A DNA stretch of 64,000 bases from Bacteroidetes bacterium UBA3022. GTDB lineage: Bacteria > Bacteroidota > Bacteroidia > Chitinophagales > BACL12. Under the pieces are notes generated by a model. That model did no database searches. It saw only the letters and a list, made by a program, of their open reading frames with translations, and was not told where the DNA came from. How positions within the stretch are numbered: the first letter of the stretch is position 1; every line of letters begins with the position of its first letter. The stretch is from positions 45,763 to 109,762 of the forward strand of contig DDYY01000068.1 in assembly GCA_002346225.1 (NCBI GenBank). The letters run 5' to 3'. This document shows, piece after piece, positions 18,096 to 26,257 of this stretch. The translations under genes and the position numbers were made by a program.

Positions 18096-19285
18096 CTATC
18101 ACTCCATTGGGTTATACATTGCAACAGTGTTGCCTGCACTGCTGATGCAGAAAGGTCCTTCCTCACAAATGCCCGCAGTTGCTCAGCCTGTGCCCGCGCC
18201 TTATCGGGTTCTTGCAAACAGGCAATTGTTACTGCAGCCAATTCTTTACTGGTGTTGCCCACTTGTAAAAGCGCTGCAGCCCCTTCCGGTAAACCCTCTG
18301 CGCCAACAGGTGTAGTAACAACCGGTATACCGGCTGCAATGGCTTCTACTACTTTTATTTTCAGGCCACTACCTGCCCACAGTGGGACCACAACAACCGC
18401 GTATTGCTGCATAAATGCATGAGCATTCTCTACCTCTCCATGCCAGATAACTCCCGGAGGAAGTACCGCAGGCCAGTTATCAGGAGCGTGTCTGCCGGCG
18501 ATATGTAACGTAGCTTCCGGCATAGCCTCCACCACACCGGGCCAGGCATCCTGAAGGTACCGTTCCAGTCCGTTACGATTTGGCAACCAGTCCAGTGCTC
18601 CAATAAATGCAGCACTGGTGGGAATAGGACCAGAGTTGCTTTCCGGAATTGCAGGCATGCTCACCGGTAAATACGACACAGAAAATCGCGGATTCCACTT
18701 GCTGTAGGTGTCTGCATCATCTCTGGATATAGCTAATACCGCATCGGCCGTGTCGAAGTTCTCGCGCTCCCACCTCCACAATCGCCTGCCTTGCAGATTA
18801 TAATACCAGCGAAAAAACAAGCCTTTGCTGGAGCCGGACAATCGTTGCCAAATAAGTCCTTCCACATTATGACTTCGGTAGATGACCCGGGCCTTACTGG
18901 CCTTTCGGATAATCGGTAAATATGACAACAGCACAAGCCCCTCCAGTTGAATAATATCGAAATCACTACTGCTCAGAAGCGCCTCCAGGGCCTTGGCAAA
19001 AGACGGCTGATAAAAGCGTTCTACATGGATGGGTTGCCGGGAAAATAAGTTGGAAAAATAACGCCAACGTGGGCTTTCCATGGCCACGTTTACCACATGA
19101 AATGATACATGGCTGTAGCTCTCGGGAATATTTTCTGTGCCATAGGGATGTTTAGGCGTTTGCATGCTCATCACCGTCAGGGTCGCACCGATAGCTTTGT
19201 AATGATCCAGCATATTGGTCAGTGCGATGGTTTCACCGTCACGGGCCGGAAAAGGCAATTTCTTGGTAATGAGGAGCACTCGCAT
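18092..19285 (-). CDS. Family 4 glycosyltransferase
   Basis: The ATG at 19285 (MRVLLITKKLPFPARDGETIA) is preferred over a TTG at 19297, because a perfect -7 element covers the latter. About 397 residues with GT-B fold features: the N-terminal VLLITKK-PFPARDG, an IIQLEGLVLLSYLP segment, the central AAFIGALDWLPNRNGLERYL, and the C-terminal donor site VVVVPLWAGSGLKIKVVEA and IPVVTTPVGAEGLPEG. It probably transfers a sugar during surface polysaccharide or glycolipid assembly. First gene of the GT4-GT2-ribBA operon. Confidence 0.87.
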   Translation of the reverse strand: MRVLLITKKLPFPARDGETIALTNMLDHYKAIGATLTVMSMQTPKHPYGTENIPESYSHVSFHVVNVAMESPRWRYFSNLFSRQPIHVERFYQPSFAKALEALLSSSDFDIIQLEGLVLLSYLPIIRKASKARVIYRSHNVEGLIWQRLSGSSKGLFFRWYYNLQGRRLWRWERENFDTADAVLAISRDDADTYSKWNPRFSVSYLPVSMPAIPESNSGPIPTSAAFIGALDWLPNRNGLERYLQDAWPGVVEAMPEATLHIAGRHAPDNWPAVLPPGVIWHGEVENAHAFMQQYAVVVVPLWAGSGLKIKVVEAIAAGIPVVTTPVGAEGLPEGAAALLQVGNTSKELAAVTIACLQEPDKARAQAEQLRAFVRKDLSASAVQATLLQCITQWSDR

Positions 19286-19294
19286 GGCGAAAGG

Positions 19295-19302
19295 CAAAGT
19301 TA
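19295..19302 (-). promoter_or_regulatory. -7 element TAACTTTG for GT4-GT2-ribBA operon
   Basis: Exact TAnnTTTG match nine bases upstream of the ATG at 19285, so the mRNA is predicted to have almost no leader. Confidence 0.5.
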
Positions 19303-19328
19303 CAACTTCACAACAAGGCCGATTTATT

Positions 19329-19336
19329 TAATTTTA
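19329..19336 (+). promoter_or_regulatory. Near-consensus -7 element TAATTTTA for GT2 gene
   Basis: One mismatch to TAnnTTTG, 12 bases upstream of the ATG at 19349. It supports that start over longer in-frame alternatives. Confidence 0.35.
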
Positions 19337-19348
19337 CACCCATCGATT

Positions 19349-20089
19349 ATGTACCAAGGGAAAAAAATAGTGGTGGTTTTACCCGCCTACAACGCAGCGC
19401 TCACTTTAGAAAAGACCTATAAAGAGATACCTTTTGATATTGTGGATGATGTAGTACTGGTAGATGATGCCAGTAGCGATGAGACAGCTGTGGTAGGTAA
19501 AAAGATAGGCATTAAGCATGTCCTGGTACACGAACAAAATAAGGGTTATGGCGGCAATCAGAAAACATGCTACAACAAGGCTATGGAACTGGAGGCTGAT
19601 ATAGTCATTATGTTGCATCCCGATTATCAATACACTCCCAGACTGATTACTGCTATGGCCAGTATCATAGCGCATGATCTGTATCCGGTGGTACTGGGCT
19701 CCCGCATTCTGGGCAAAGGCGCATTAAGAGGTGGAATGCCACTTTATAAATACATAGCTAACCGCTTGCTGACCCTCACCCAAAACTGGTTGATGAACCA
19801 AAAACTTTCGGAATACCATACCGGATACCGGGCTTTTTCTTCTGAAGTACTCAAAGCGGTAGATTTCAATGCCAATTCAGATGATTTTGTGTTCGACAAC
19901 CAGATGCTGGCGCAGATTTTCTACAAAGGATATGAAATTGGCGAAGTAACCTGCCCCACCAAATATTTTGATGAGGCTTCCTCTATCAACTTTAGCAGAT
20001 CGGTGCGCTACGGGTTAGGTGTTCTCGCTACGGCATGGCAATACCGCCTCAACAAGTGGGGTGTAATAAAGTCAGCTATTTTTTCCTGA
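19349..20089 (+). CDS. Family 2 glycosyltransferase, polyprenyl-phosphate glycosyltransferase type
   Basis: The frame is open from 19109, but the GT2 domain begins at the ATG at 19349 (MYQGKKIVVVLPAYNAALTL), giving 246 residues. Motifs: VVLVDDASSDET (nucleotide-sugar binding), NKGYGGNQKTCYNKA, and IVIMLHPDYQYTPRLI in the DxD region. Like dolichyl/undecaprenyl-phosphate sugar transferases, it lacks the long C-terminal membrane part. It probably charges a lipid carrier or works in envelope glycan synthesis. The end overlaps the convergent PAP2 gene by 14 bases. Confidence 0.87.
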   Translation: MYQGKKIVVVLPAYNAALTLEKTYKEIPFDIVDDVVLVDDASSDETAVVGKKIGIKHVLVHEQNKGYGGNQKTCYNKAMELEADIVIMLHPDYQYTPRLITAMASIIAHDLYPVVLGSRILGKGALRGGMPLYKYIANRLLTLTQNWLMNQKLSEYHTGYRAFSSEVLKAVDFNANSDDFVFDNQMLAQIFYKGYEIGEVTCPTKYFDEASSINFSRSVRYGLGVLATAWQYRLNKWGVIKSAIFS

Positions 20090-20750
20090 AAGCCGCTGTA
20101 ACCGGACGATTCCACCATCCCTGTTGCAAAGTCTTGTTGTTCCGGAATCCCAGGTAAATCAAAAAGGAAATTCCGCTTCCAATGGTCGCACCCAGGAGTA
20201 CATCCTCCAGAAAATGCTGCATGAGGTAAATCCTGGATAAGCCGACCAGTATTGCTGTCGCACCATACATCCATCCACTTATCTTATTCCCGGAAAATAA
20301 AGCCAGCAGCGTATATACTCCAAATGCTGCAGCTGTATGACCACTTGGAAATCCAAAATGCTGGTACAATTTCACACCCTCTACATACTGAAGGGACAAA
20401 TCCTGAAATACCAGTGAAGGACGCGGATGATTGTAAAAATGTTTGAGCCACTGTATGACAGCTGTATTCAGTACCATAGCTACCAACATTAAAAACGCAT
20501 ACCTGCAGCGCACAAAGAGCAGGAGCAAAATAATAATTCCGACCAACACACCATCGCCCAGGTAAGTGGCAAACCGGAAAAAAACATCGCCGAATGCTGT
20601 GTGCTGGGCATTCATCCATAAGGAAAAATCTGTACTACCCACGACCAGTTCCAGCATGATTCCGGCACTGAGAAAAAGTACCAACAGCCCGAAAAACTGT
20701 TTGTTATACTTTACTTCCTGAACAATCGCAAGGGCCATAGCTTTTTCCAT
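20076..20750 (-). CDS. PAP2-family membrane phosphatase
   Basis: 224 residues with about five to six membrane helices. The phosphatase signature is complete: KHFYNHPRPSL (K-x6-RP), FPSGHTAAAF (PSGH), and SRIYLMQHFLEDVLLGA (SR-x5-H-x3-D). The substrate is likely undecaprenyl pyrophosphate or another lipid phosphate. The start overlaps the end of the upstream LptF/G gene by 40 bases (an in-frame ATG at 20738 would reduce this), so the two are translationally linked. Both act on envelope lipids. Confidence 0.88.
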   Translation of the reverse strand: MEKAMALAIVQEVKYNKQFFGLLVLFLSAGIMLELVVGSTDFSLWMNAQHTAFGDVFFRFATYLGDGVLVGIIILLLLFVRCRYAFLMLVAMVLNTAVIQWLKHFYNHPRPSLVFQDLSLQYVEGVKLYQHFGFPSGHTAAAFGVYTLLALFSGNKISGWMYGATAILVGLSRIYLMQHFLEDVLLGATIGSGISFLIYLGFRNNKTLQQGWWNRPVTAAFRKK

Positions 20751-22159
20751 TTATCGACCAAATTGATATACCAGTCTCTGTTAAAAACAGGAGAATCGTT
20801 TTTGGCCTTTACGGTTAACAATAAACTAAAGGGAAAAATTAACATGATTCCCAGCCACATACCGGAAAATGGAGTAATCACTCCCTGGCTCGCCATCTTT
20901 TCTCCTGTAATGGTAATGACATAATATACAATAAATATCAATATGGAGAAAATAACCGGCAAACCAAATCCCCCTTTGCGGATGATCGCCCCTAGTGGAG
21001 CACCTATAAACAGAAAGAGTATACATGCCAGAGAAAGGGTAAACTTTCTGTGCCATTCAATCTTATGTTCTTTGATTTTATCATCTGTAAAACCGAGAGA
21101 GTCATCTACCTGCCTTGTAAAGTTGCCTACGTTCCGCACCGTCGCCAGCGACCGTTGAATGGCGGTACCGGGCTTATCCAAAGCATCTATAAATGCCTGC
21201 CCCTCCACAGGTGGTGGTAAATTGGACGCCTTGGAAGCATCGAAAACCACACTGGAATCGCGGTTGAATAAATAATACACCCCTATAACAGTAGCGACAG
21301 ACGCTTGCTTGTTCTGTGCCTTGATGTACAGCGTATCGATAGCCTTAGAAAGCTGATTGATATTCATCATCTTGTAATGGTCGCGGTACAGCTCCTCGCT
21401 AGTTTGCTGCATCTGGAAACCGGAGAGATCAAGTGCCTTCTCCCACTCCCCGAACTCCATGCGCACATGCTCGTATTGCTTTTTATTGCGTACATCCGGA
21501 TCGAGCTCTTCATATTGCTTTCCGTTCTTCAGGCGTAAAATAAGACTGGACTGATCGGCGCTGGGCAGCATTTCACCGTCTAAAGCGATGAGCACATTTC
21601 CCTGATTGCTGGCCCGTCCTTCTTCATAGATGGTAATGTCGTGAATGCGCACATTATCCTCGTCTTTCCCTCCAATCAGGATACTGTAATCTTCTATTTC
21701 GTTGTAGAACTCATTGGGTTTAATGTTCAGTGCCGGCTTTTGCCTTGTAATGTCTATCAGGGTAGTCCAGAACTTTAACGAAGCCGATGGTAATACATAG
21801 TTATTGAATAAAAATGCGCCCGCTGTGATGATTACGCCCACCATTATGGTGCTGCGCATAAACCGAAACATCGAAATTCCCGCCGACTTGAGGGCTGCCA
21901 GCTCAAACCTTTCTCCCAGATTTCCATACAGCATTATGGATGACAATAGGGTTGCCAATGGAAGTGCCAGAGGTATCATATTGGCTGATGCATAGAACAG
22001 CAACTTGGCGACTACCCACCATTCCAGTCCTTTTCCTACCAGGTCTTCAATGTACTTCCAGAGAAACTGTATCAGCAAGATTAACAGCGCTATAAAGAAA
22101 GTAACTATAAAAGGTCCCAGAAAGGAACGTAAAAAATAAGCGTCTACTTTTTTTATCAT
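20711..22159 (-). CDS. LptF/LptG-family lipopolysaccharide export permease
   Basis: The start is placed at the ATG at 22159 (MIKKVDAYFLRSFLGPFIVTFF), which gives 482 residues with a classic LptF/G N-terminus. Three helices precede, and three follow, a large periplasmic beta-jellyroll domain (from about NEFYNEIEDYSILIGGK onward). The C-terminal helices include FLFIGAPLGAIIRKGGFGLPV, characteristic of the YjgP/YjgQ family. It is the membrane part of the LptB2FG transporter that extracts lipopolysaccharide. Bacteroidota often encode such proteins apart from lptB. I cannot tell LptF from LptG. Confidence 0.9.
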   Translation of the reverse strand: MIKKVDAYFLRSFLGPFIVTFFIALLILLIQFLWKYIEDLVGKGLEWWVVAKLLFYASANMIPLALPLATLLSSIMLYGNLGERFELAALKSAGISMFRFMRSTIMVGVIITAGAFLFNNYVLPSASLKFWTTLIDITRQKPALNIKPNEFYNEIEDYSILIGGKDEDNVRIHDITIYEEGRASNQGNVLIALDGEMLPSADQSSLILRLKNGKQYEELDPDVRNKKQYEHVRMEFGEWEKALDLSGFQMQQTSEELYRDHYKMMNINQLSKAIDTLYIKAQNKQASVATVIGVYYLFNRDSSVVFDASKASNLPPPVEGQAFIDALDKPGTAIQRSLATVRNVGNFTRQVDDSLGFTDDKIKEHKIEWHRKFTLSLACILFLFIGAPLGAIIRKGGFGLPVIFSILIFIVYYVITITGEKMASQGVITPFSGMWLGIMLIFPFSLLLTVKAKNDSPVFNRDWYINLVDKWKKLWPLRLFRK

Positions 22160-22256
22160 TTTACAATAACACCTGTTCAACGCTGAATATCCGGCGGGAT
22201 TATACCAGGCTGAACTGCGGTACTCGCTCAAAGATAAGGCTTAGTCAACTCTGAAC

Positions 22257-22892
22257 ATGGTTGCACTGCGCTACCTTTACAGCATGGATGTAAACGAACT
22301 TCCGATACTTACCAACGCAGAAACTACCGTCTGGCAGGACCGCAGCTTTTTCGAGGCGAAGCAAACACTCGCGCAAAAAATCGCCACTTGTCTGGCTGCT
22401 CTGGAAGGCGAATTGCGGCTGTATCTCTCAAAAGGCTCCACCATATTTTCTGAAGCAGCCATTCTGCCGGCCGGCAAAATCAGTAAAGGGGAAAATCTGG
22501 ATGGATACCCCTATCTGTTACTGGACTATCCGCGGTCGGTGCAAAAGAACAGGGTCCTATTATACAGAACTATATGCTGGCTGGGACACGGTTGTACCTC
22601 ATCGCTTATTTATCAGGGCAATCCTCTTACGATAAATGGGTGGAAGCTTAACAATAAAAACTACCTGATCAGCTACGGAGCGGATATCTGGAACAATGAT
22701 CCCGGCGCATCTTGCTATTCTAGTATCCAAGATATACCGGAGAATACCGACGGCATCCGAATCATGCGCGACTTTGGAATGATAGAACCCCGTGATCTCC
22801 CGGAACTGGCTGTGCAGGAATGGATAAAACTGGAAGCTGTGCTGAGTACATCAGGAAGCACCGATGCGCTTGGAAAGTTCCTTGATCTGTGA
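22257..22892 (+). CDS. Conserved-looking hypothetical protein
   Basis: 211 residues with no signal peptide and no motif I recognise. An in-frame ATG at 22284 (MDVNELPILT) is an alternative start. Sequence features are a helix rich in Ala/Lys (FFEAKQTLAQKIATCLAAL), PAGKISKGENLDGYPYLLLDYPR and an aromatic middle (RTICWLGHGCTSSLI). The 3 prime end overlaps the convergent SRPBCC gene by 42 bases. It starts 98 bases from the divergent lptF/G start. No function assigned. Confidence 0.65.
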   Translation: MVALRYLYSMDVNELPILTNAETTVWQDRSFFEAKQTLAQKIATCLAALEGELRLYLSKGSTIFSEAAILPAGKISKGENLDGYPYLLLDYPRSVQKNRVLLYRTICWLGHGCTSSLIYQGNPLTINGWKLNNKNYLISYGADIWNNDPGASCYSSIQDIPENTDGIRIMRDFGMIEPRDLPELAVQEWIKLEAVLSTSGSTDALGKFLDL

Positions 22893-23234
22893 TTGCCACA
22901 ATTGTTTCTGACTTTCCACCTCTGAGGGGTCGGCAAAATCTGTTACATAAAGTATGGTATCACCGGTGATTTCACCTTTCTCAATCCTAAACTCAAAGTA
23001 CTCGTCTTCATCCTGGTAATCCCATTGAAAACGAATAAAATCATCGTCATCCGTGGAGATGAGCTCAGCCTGGTCTTCTACACTATCCCAGGTGAAAAAG
23101 TAAGTGTTCCCCTCGTTATCTACCTGGTCAGCAAACCACTGCGACAGCCCCGTTGGAGTTATGAGAAAATCATATAACACCTTGGCCGAAGACCTTATGA
23201 TAAATTCAAGCGTAAATTTTTCTGATTTGCTCAT
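22851..23234 (-). CDS. START/SRPBCC-like domain protein (AHSA1-like)
   Basis: 127 residues. The order FTLEFIIRSSAKVLYDFLITPTGLSQWFADQV, FFTWDSVEDQAELIS, FIRFQWDY, FEFRIE, ILYVTDFA and a long C-terminal helix (KQLWQSQIKELSKRI) is typical of small SRPBCC/AHSA1-type ligand-binding domains. The tail is very acidic in the middle (TDDDDF, YQDEDEY). The ligand is unknown. Similar proteins are very common and conserved in Bacteroidota. Confidence 0.75.
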   Translation of the reverse strand: MSKSEKFTLEFIIRSSAKVLYDFLITPTGLSQWFADQVDNEGNTYFFTWDSVEDQAELISTDDDDFIRFQWDYQDEDEYFEFRIEKGEITGDTILYVTDFADPSEVESQKQLWQSQIKELSKRIGAS

Positions 23235-23253
23235 TCTCTAGATAGTAAGAATG

Positions 23254-23283
23254 CAAGTATACTATAATTTCGAAATAAACAAA
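23254..23283 (-). promoter_or_regulatory. Promoter (-33 TTTG, N18, -7 TATACTTG) for SRPBCC gene
   Basis: On the minus strand, TTTG (23283-23280) is followed after 18 bases by TATACTTG (23261-23254), one mismatch to TAnnTTTG. This is 19 bases upstream of the ATG. Confidence 0.45.
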
Positions 23284-23379
23284 ATATTTGCTCTTTTTTT
23301 TACAGATAGTTAGTAAAAGCTGTTCCATTACCATTGGCATTGAGCCACTTAAGACTTCGTATTTTGCCTGCAGTATTGC

Positions 23380-23387
23380 TAACTTTG
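23380..23387 (+). promoter_or_regulatory. -7 element TAACTTTG for gapdh
   Basis: Exact TAnnTTTG match 41 bases before the ATG at 23429, with TTCG (one mismatch to TTTG) 20 bases further upstream at 23356-23359. Confidence 0.5.
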
Positions 23388-23428
23388 TCGTCCGTCTAAC
23401 ACGATTTGACTCCTCAAAACCAGCTTAA

Positions 23429-24880
23429 ATGAATACGAACACTTACGACATCAAGCTCAATGAATGGAACCAAAAGGAATTACATGCCACCGAACTCGGT
23501 CTGCTGACCGTCCGTCTGTGGTTCGACAAGGCCGTTGAACTCATGATTTTTCGCCGCTCACTGGTAGATGCCAGGGGCAGTGAAATCCTGAATCACCATA
23601 TGTATGCACAGCGTTTTCTAGATCAGCCACTCACCATCGATGTGACGCTGGAATTGGCTAAAGCGCTTTCAAATATGGACCTGGCTCCTTCGCGTATAGA
23701 CCTTGGCAGACTGGGTGCCGAATGGCTTGCGGAAAAAGACAATCACGCAGGATTGGAAACATTTCTGCAATCTAAGCTGGGATTCTTAATCGGTCAGGAT
23801 AAGATTACCATGCAACCCAAAGATGTCGTTCTGTATGGTTTTGGAAGGATAGGTCGAATTGCTGCTCGGATCTTAATCAACCAATCGGGAAAAGGTCAAC
23901 AACTTCGGCTGAAAGCTATCGTTACCCGCTCCAACTCCAATGATGACATTCTGAAACGCGCCAGCTTATTGAGAAAAGACTCTGTGCACGGCAAGTTTCA
24001 TGGCACCATCGTAGAGGATCTGGTAAATAAATCCCTGATAATAAATGGTGTCACTGTGCATATGATAGCTGCCAGTGATCCGGCTGCCATTGATTATACG
24101 GAGTATGGCATTGATAATGCGCTGATAATTGACAATACAGGTATTTCAAGAGACCGCGAAGGACTGGGCAAGCACCTGAAATCAAAAGGTGTTGACAAAG
24201 TACTCCTGACGGCCCCCGGTAAGGATGATATTCCGAATATCGTACACGGTGTTAACCACGAAGGATTTGATACTTCAGGAGAAAAAATATTCAGCGCAGC
24301 ATCCTGCACAACCAATGCGGTTGTACCTGTCATTGATGTCATTGAAAAAACTTTTGGCATTCATCATGGTCATATTGAAACGGTGCATTCTTATACCAAC
24401 GATCAAAATCTTCTTGATAATTATCATAAGAAATACCGCCGTGGTCGCTCCGCCCCTCTAAATATGGTAATCACTGAAACGGGCGCAGCAAAAGCTGTTA
24501 CCAAGGTAATTCCTTCCATGGCCGGAAAGCTGACAGGAAATGCCATTCGCGTCCCCACTCCGAATGTTTCTATGGCTATACTCAACCTTACCTTGCATAA
24601 AAATGTTACCAAAGAGTCGGTCAATGAAGCCCTTAGGAAGGCATCAGTAGAAGGTGCGTTGATAGAGCAGATTGACTACAGCCTGAGCAATGAAATGGTT
24701 AGCAGTGATTGTGTAGGAAACGGTCATGCTGTGGTGGTAGATGCCCCGGCAACTATTGTTTCCAATGATGGTAGCAGTGTGGTGCTGTATTGCTGGTACG
24801 ATAACGAATACGGATATACCCGTCAGGTGGTGCGCTTAGCCAAATATCTGAGCGGCGTAATTCGTCTCCGATACTATTGA
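23429..24880 (+). CDS. Glyceraldehyde-3-phosphate dehydrogenase, long form
   Basis: 483 residues, about 140 longer than classical GAPDH. The extra part is a helical N-terminal domain (residues 1 to about 130). The Rossmann motif VVLYGFGRIGRIAARIL begins at about 133, the catalytic Cys293 lies in SAASCTTNAVVPVID, the His region is HSYTNDQNLLDNYHKKYRRGR, and the C-terminus has the standard WYDNEYGYTRQV. It oxidises glyceraldehyde-3-phosphate to 1,3-bisphosphoglycerate, or runs in reverse in gluconeogenesis. Long-form GAPDHs are known in Bacteroidota and Gammaproteobacteria and may be NADP-using or gluconeogenic; this is inference. Followed by ffh after 36 bases. Confidence 0.9.
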   Translation: MNTNTYDIKLNEWNQKELHATELGLLTVRLWFDKAVELMIFRRSLVDARGSEILNHHMYAQRFLDQPLTIDVTLELAKALSNMDLAPSRIDLGRLGAEWLAEKDNHAGLETFLQSKLGFLIGQDKITMQPKDVVLYGFGRIGRIAARILINQSGKGQQLRLKAIVTRSNSNDDILKRASLLRKDSVHGKFHGTIVEDLVNKSLIINGVTVHMIAASDPAAIDYTEYGIDNALIIDNTGISRDREGLGKHLKSKGVDKVLLTAPGKDDIPNIVHGVNHEGFDTSGEKIFSAASCTTNAVVPVIDVIEKTFGIHHGHIETVHSYTNDQNLLDNYHKKYRRGRSAPLNMVITETGAAKAVTKVIPSMAGKLTGNAIRVPTPNVSMAILNLTLHKNVTKESVNEALRKASVEGALIEQIDYSLSNEMVSSDCVGNGHAVVVDAPATIVSNDGSSVVLYCWYDNEYGYTRQVVRLAKYLSGVIRLRYY

Positions 24881-24916
24881 ATGAATATTTGTCCCCAATA
24901 AATTAAAAGTATATAC

Positions 24917-26254
24917 ATGTTCGAAAGTTTATCCAATAGATTAGAAACCGCTTTCCAGTCGCTGAAAGGCCAGGGAAAGATCTCCGAAATCAATATCGCT
25001 TCAACGGTTAAGGAAATCAGACGCGCGCTGGTAGATGCGGACGTGAACTATAAGATTGCGAAAGAATTCACCGATAGAATCAAGGATAAAGCGCTGGGTG
25101 AGGATGTTATAAAATCCGTATCTCCCGGTCAGCAAATGGTAAAGATTGTTGCTGATGAGCTCACAGAACTCATGGGCGGCACCAAAACCGAAATTAACCT
25201 AAAGGGAAGTCCCGCCATTATTTTGATTGCCGGTCTTCAGGGTTCGGGTAAGACCACCTTCAGCGCCAAGCTCGCCAAATTCATCAAATCAAAGAATGGT
25301 AGAAACCCTGTCATCGCTGCCTGTGACGTTTACCGACCTGCTGCGATTAATCAACTACAGGTGCTGGGTGAACAGATCGGTGTTCCGGTTTATACAGACA
25401 CGGACAACAAAAACCCGGTGGACATTGCTAAAAAAGCTATCAATTTCGCCCGGGTCAACAACCACAATGTGGTCATCATCGATACGGCCGGTCGCTTGGC
25501 GGTGGACGAACAGATGATGGATGAAATTTCTAGCATCAAGAAAGCTGTTCAACCCACTGAAACACTTTTTATAGTAGACTCCATGACAGGTCAGGATGCA
25601 GTCAATACAGCGAAAGCGTTCAACGACCGACTGGACTTCGACGGTGTGGTGCTTACCAAACTGGATGGTGACACCAGAGGTGGTGCCGCCCTGACTATCA
25701 AATATGTAGTTAATAAACCTATCAAGTTCATCAGCCAGGGAGAGAAAACAGATACCCTTGATATTTTCCATCCCGACAGGATGGCCCGTCGTATTTTGGG
25801 CATGGGTGATATCGTTTCACTGGTAGAAAAGGCGCAGGAAAATTACGATGCCGAAAAAGCTGCTGAACTCCAGAAAAAAATAAGGAAGAACAAATTTGAT
25901 TTTGAAGATTTTCTAGTTCAGCTGGGACAGATAAAGAAAATGGGAAATATCAAAGACCTGATGGGTATGATTCCCGGAATCGGCAAACAAATTAAGGATA
26001 TGGACATAGATGAAAAGCAGTTTAAAAAACTGGAAGCTATGATACAATCCATGACCCCGGCAGAACGGCAGGACCCGGACATTCTGAATGGTAGCAGACG
26101 GAAACGGATTGCAGACGGAAGCGGCTCCTCTATTCAGGACCTCAATCAGTTCATCAAGCAATTTGAAGAAATGCGCAAGATGATGAAAATGATGAACAAG
26201 ATGGGTGGTGGCGCCAAAGCTGCCCGTGCAATGGGCATGATGGGCAAACGTTAA
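24917..26254 (+). CDS. ffh: Signal recognition particle protein Ffh
   Basis: 445 residues, standard. An N domain is followed by the GTPase G domain with GLQGSGKTTFSAKLA (P-loop), DVYRPAAINQLQ, IDTAGRLAVDEQMM and TKLDGDTRGGAAL. The Met-rich M domain that binds signal peptides and 4.5S RNA covers the C-terminal part (MGMIPGIGKQ, SMTPAERQDPDILNGSRRKRIADGSG) and ends in MMKMMNKMGG. It directs nascent membrane proteins to FtsY. The stop is three bases from the convergent GT4 gene. Confidence 0.97.
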   Translation: MFESLSNRLETAFQSLKGQGKISEINIASTVKEIRRALVDADVNYKIAKEFTDRIKDKALGEDVIKSVSPGQQMVKIVADELTELMGGTKTEINLKGSPAIILIAGLQGSGKTTFSAKLAKFIKSKNGRNPVIAACDVYRPAAINQLQVLGEQIGVPVYTDTDNKNPVDIAKKAINFARVNNHNVVIIDTAGRLAVDEQMMDEISSIKKAVQPTETLFIVDSMTGQDAVNTAKAFNDRLDFDGVVLTKLDGDTRGGAALTIKYVVNKPIKFISQGEKTDTLDIFHPDRMARRILGMGDIVSLVEKAQENYDAEKAAELQKKIRKNKFDFEDFLVQLGQIKKMGNIKDLMGMIPGIGKQIKDMDIDEKQFKKLEAMIQSMTPAERQDPDILNGSRRKRIADGSGSSIQDLNQFIKQFEEMRKMMKMMNKMGGGAKAARAMGMMGKR

Positions 26255-26257
26255 ATC

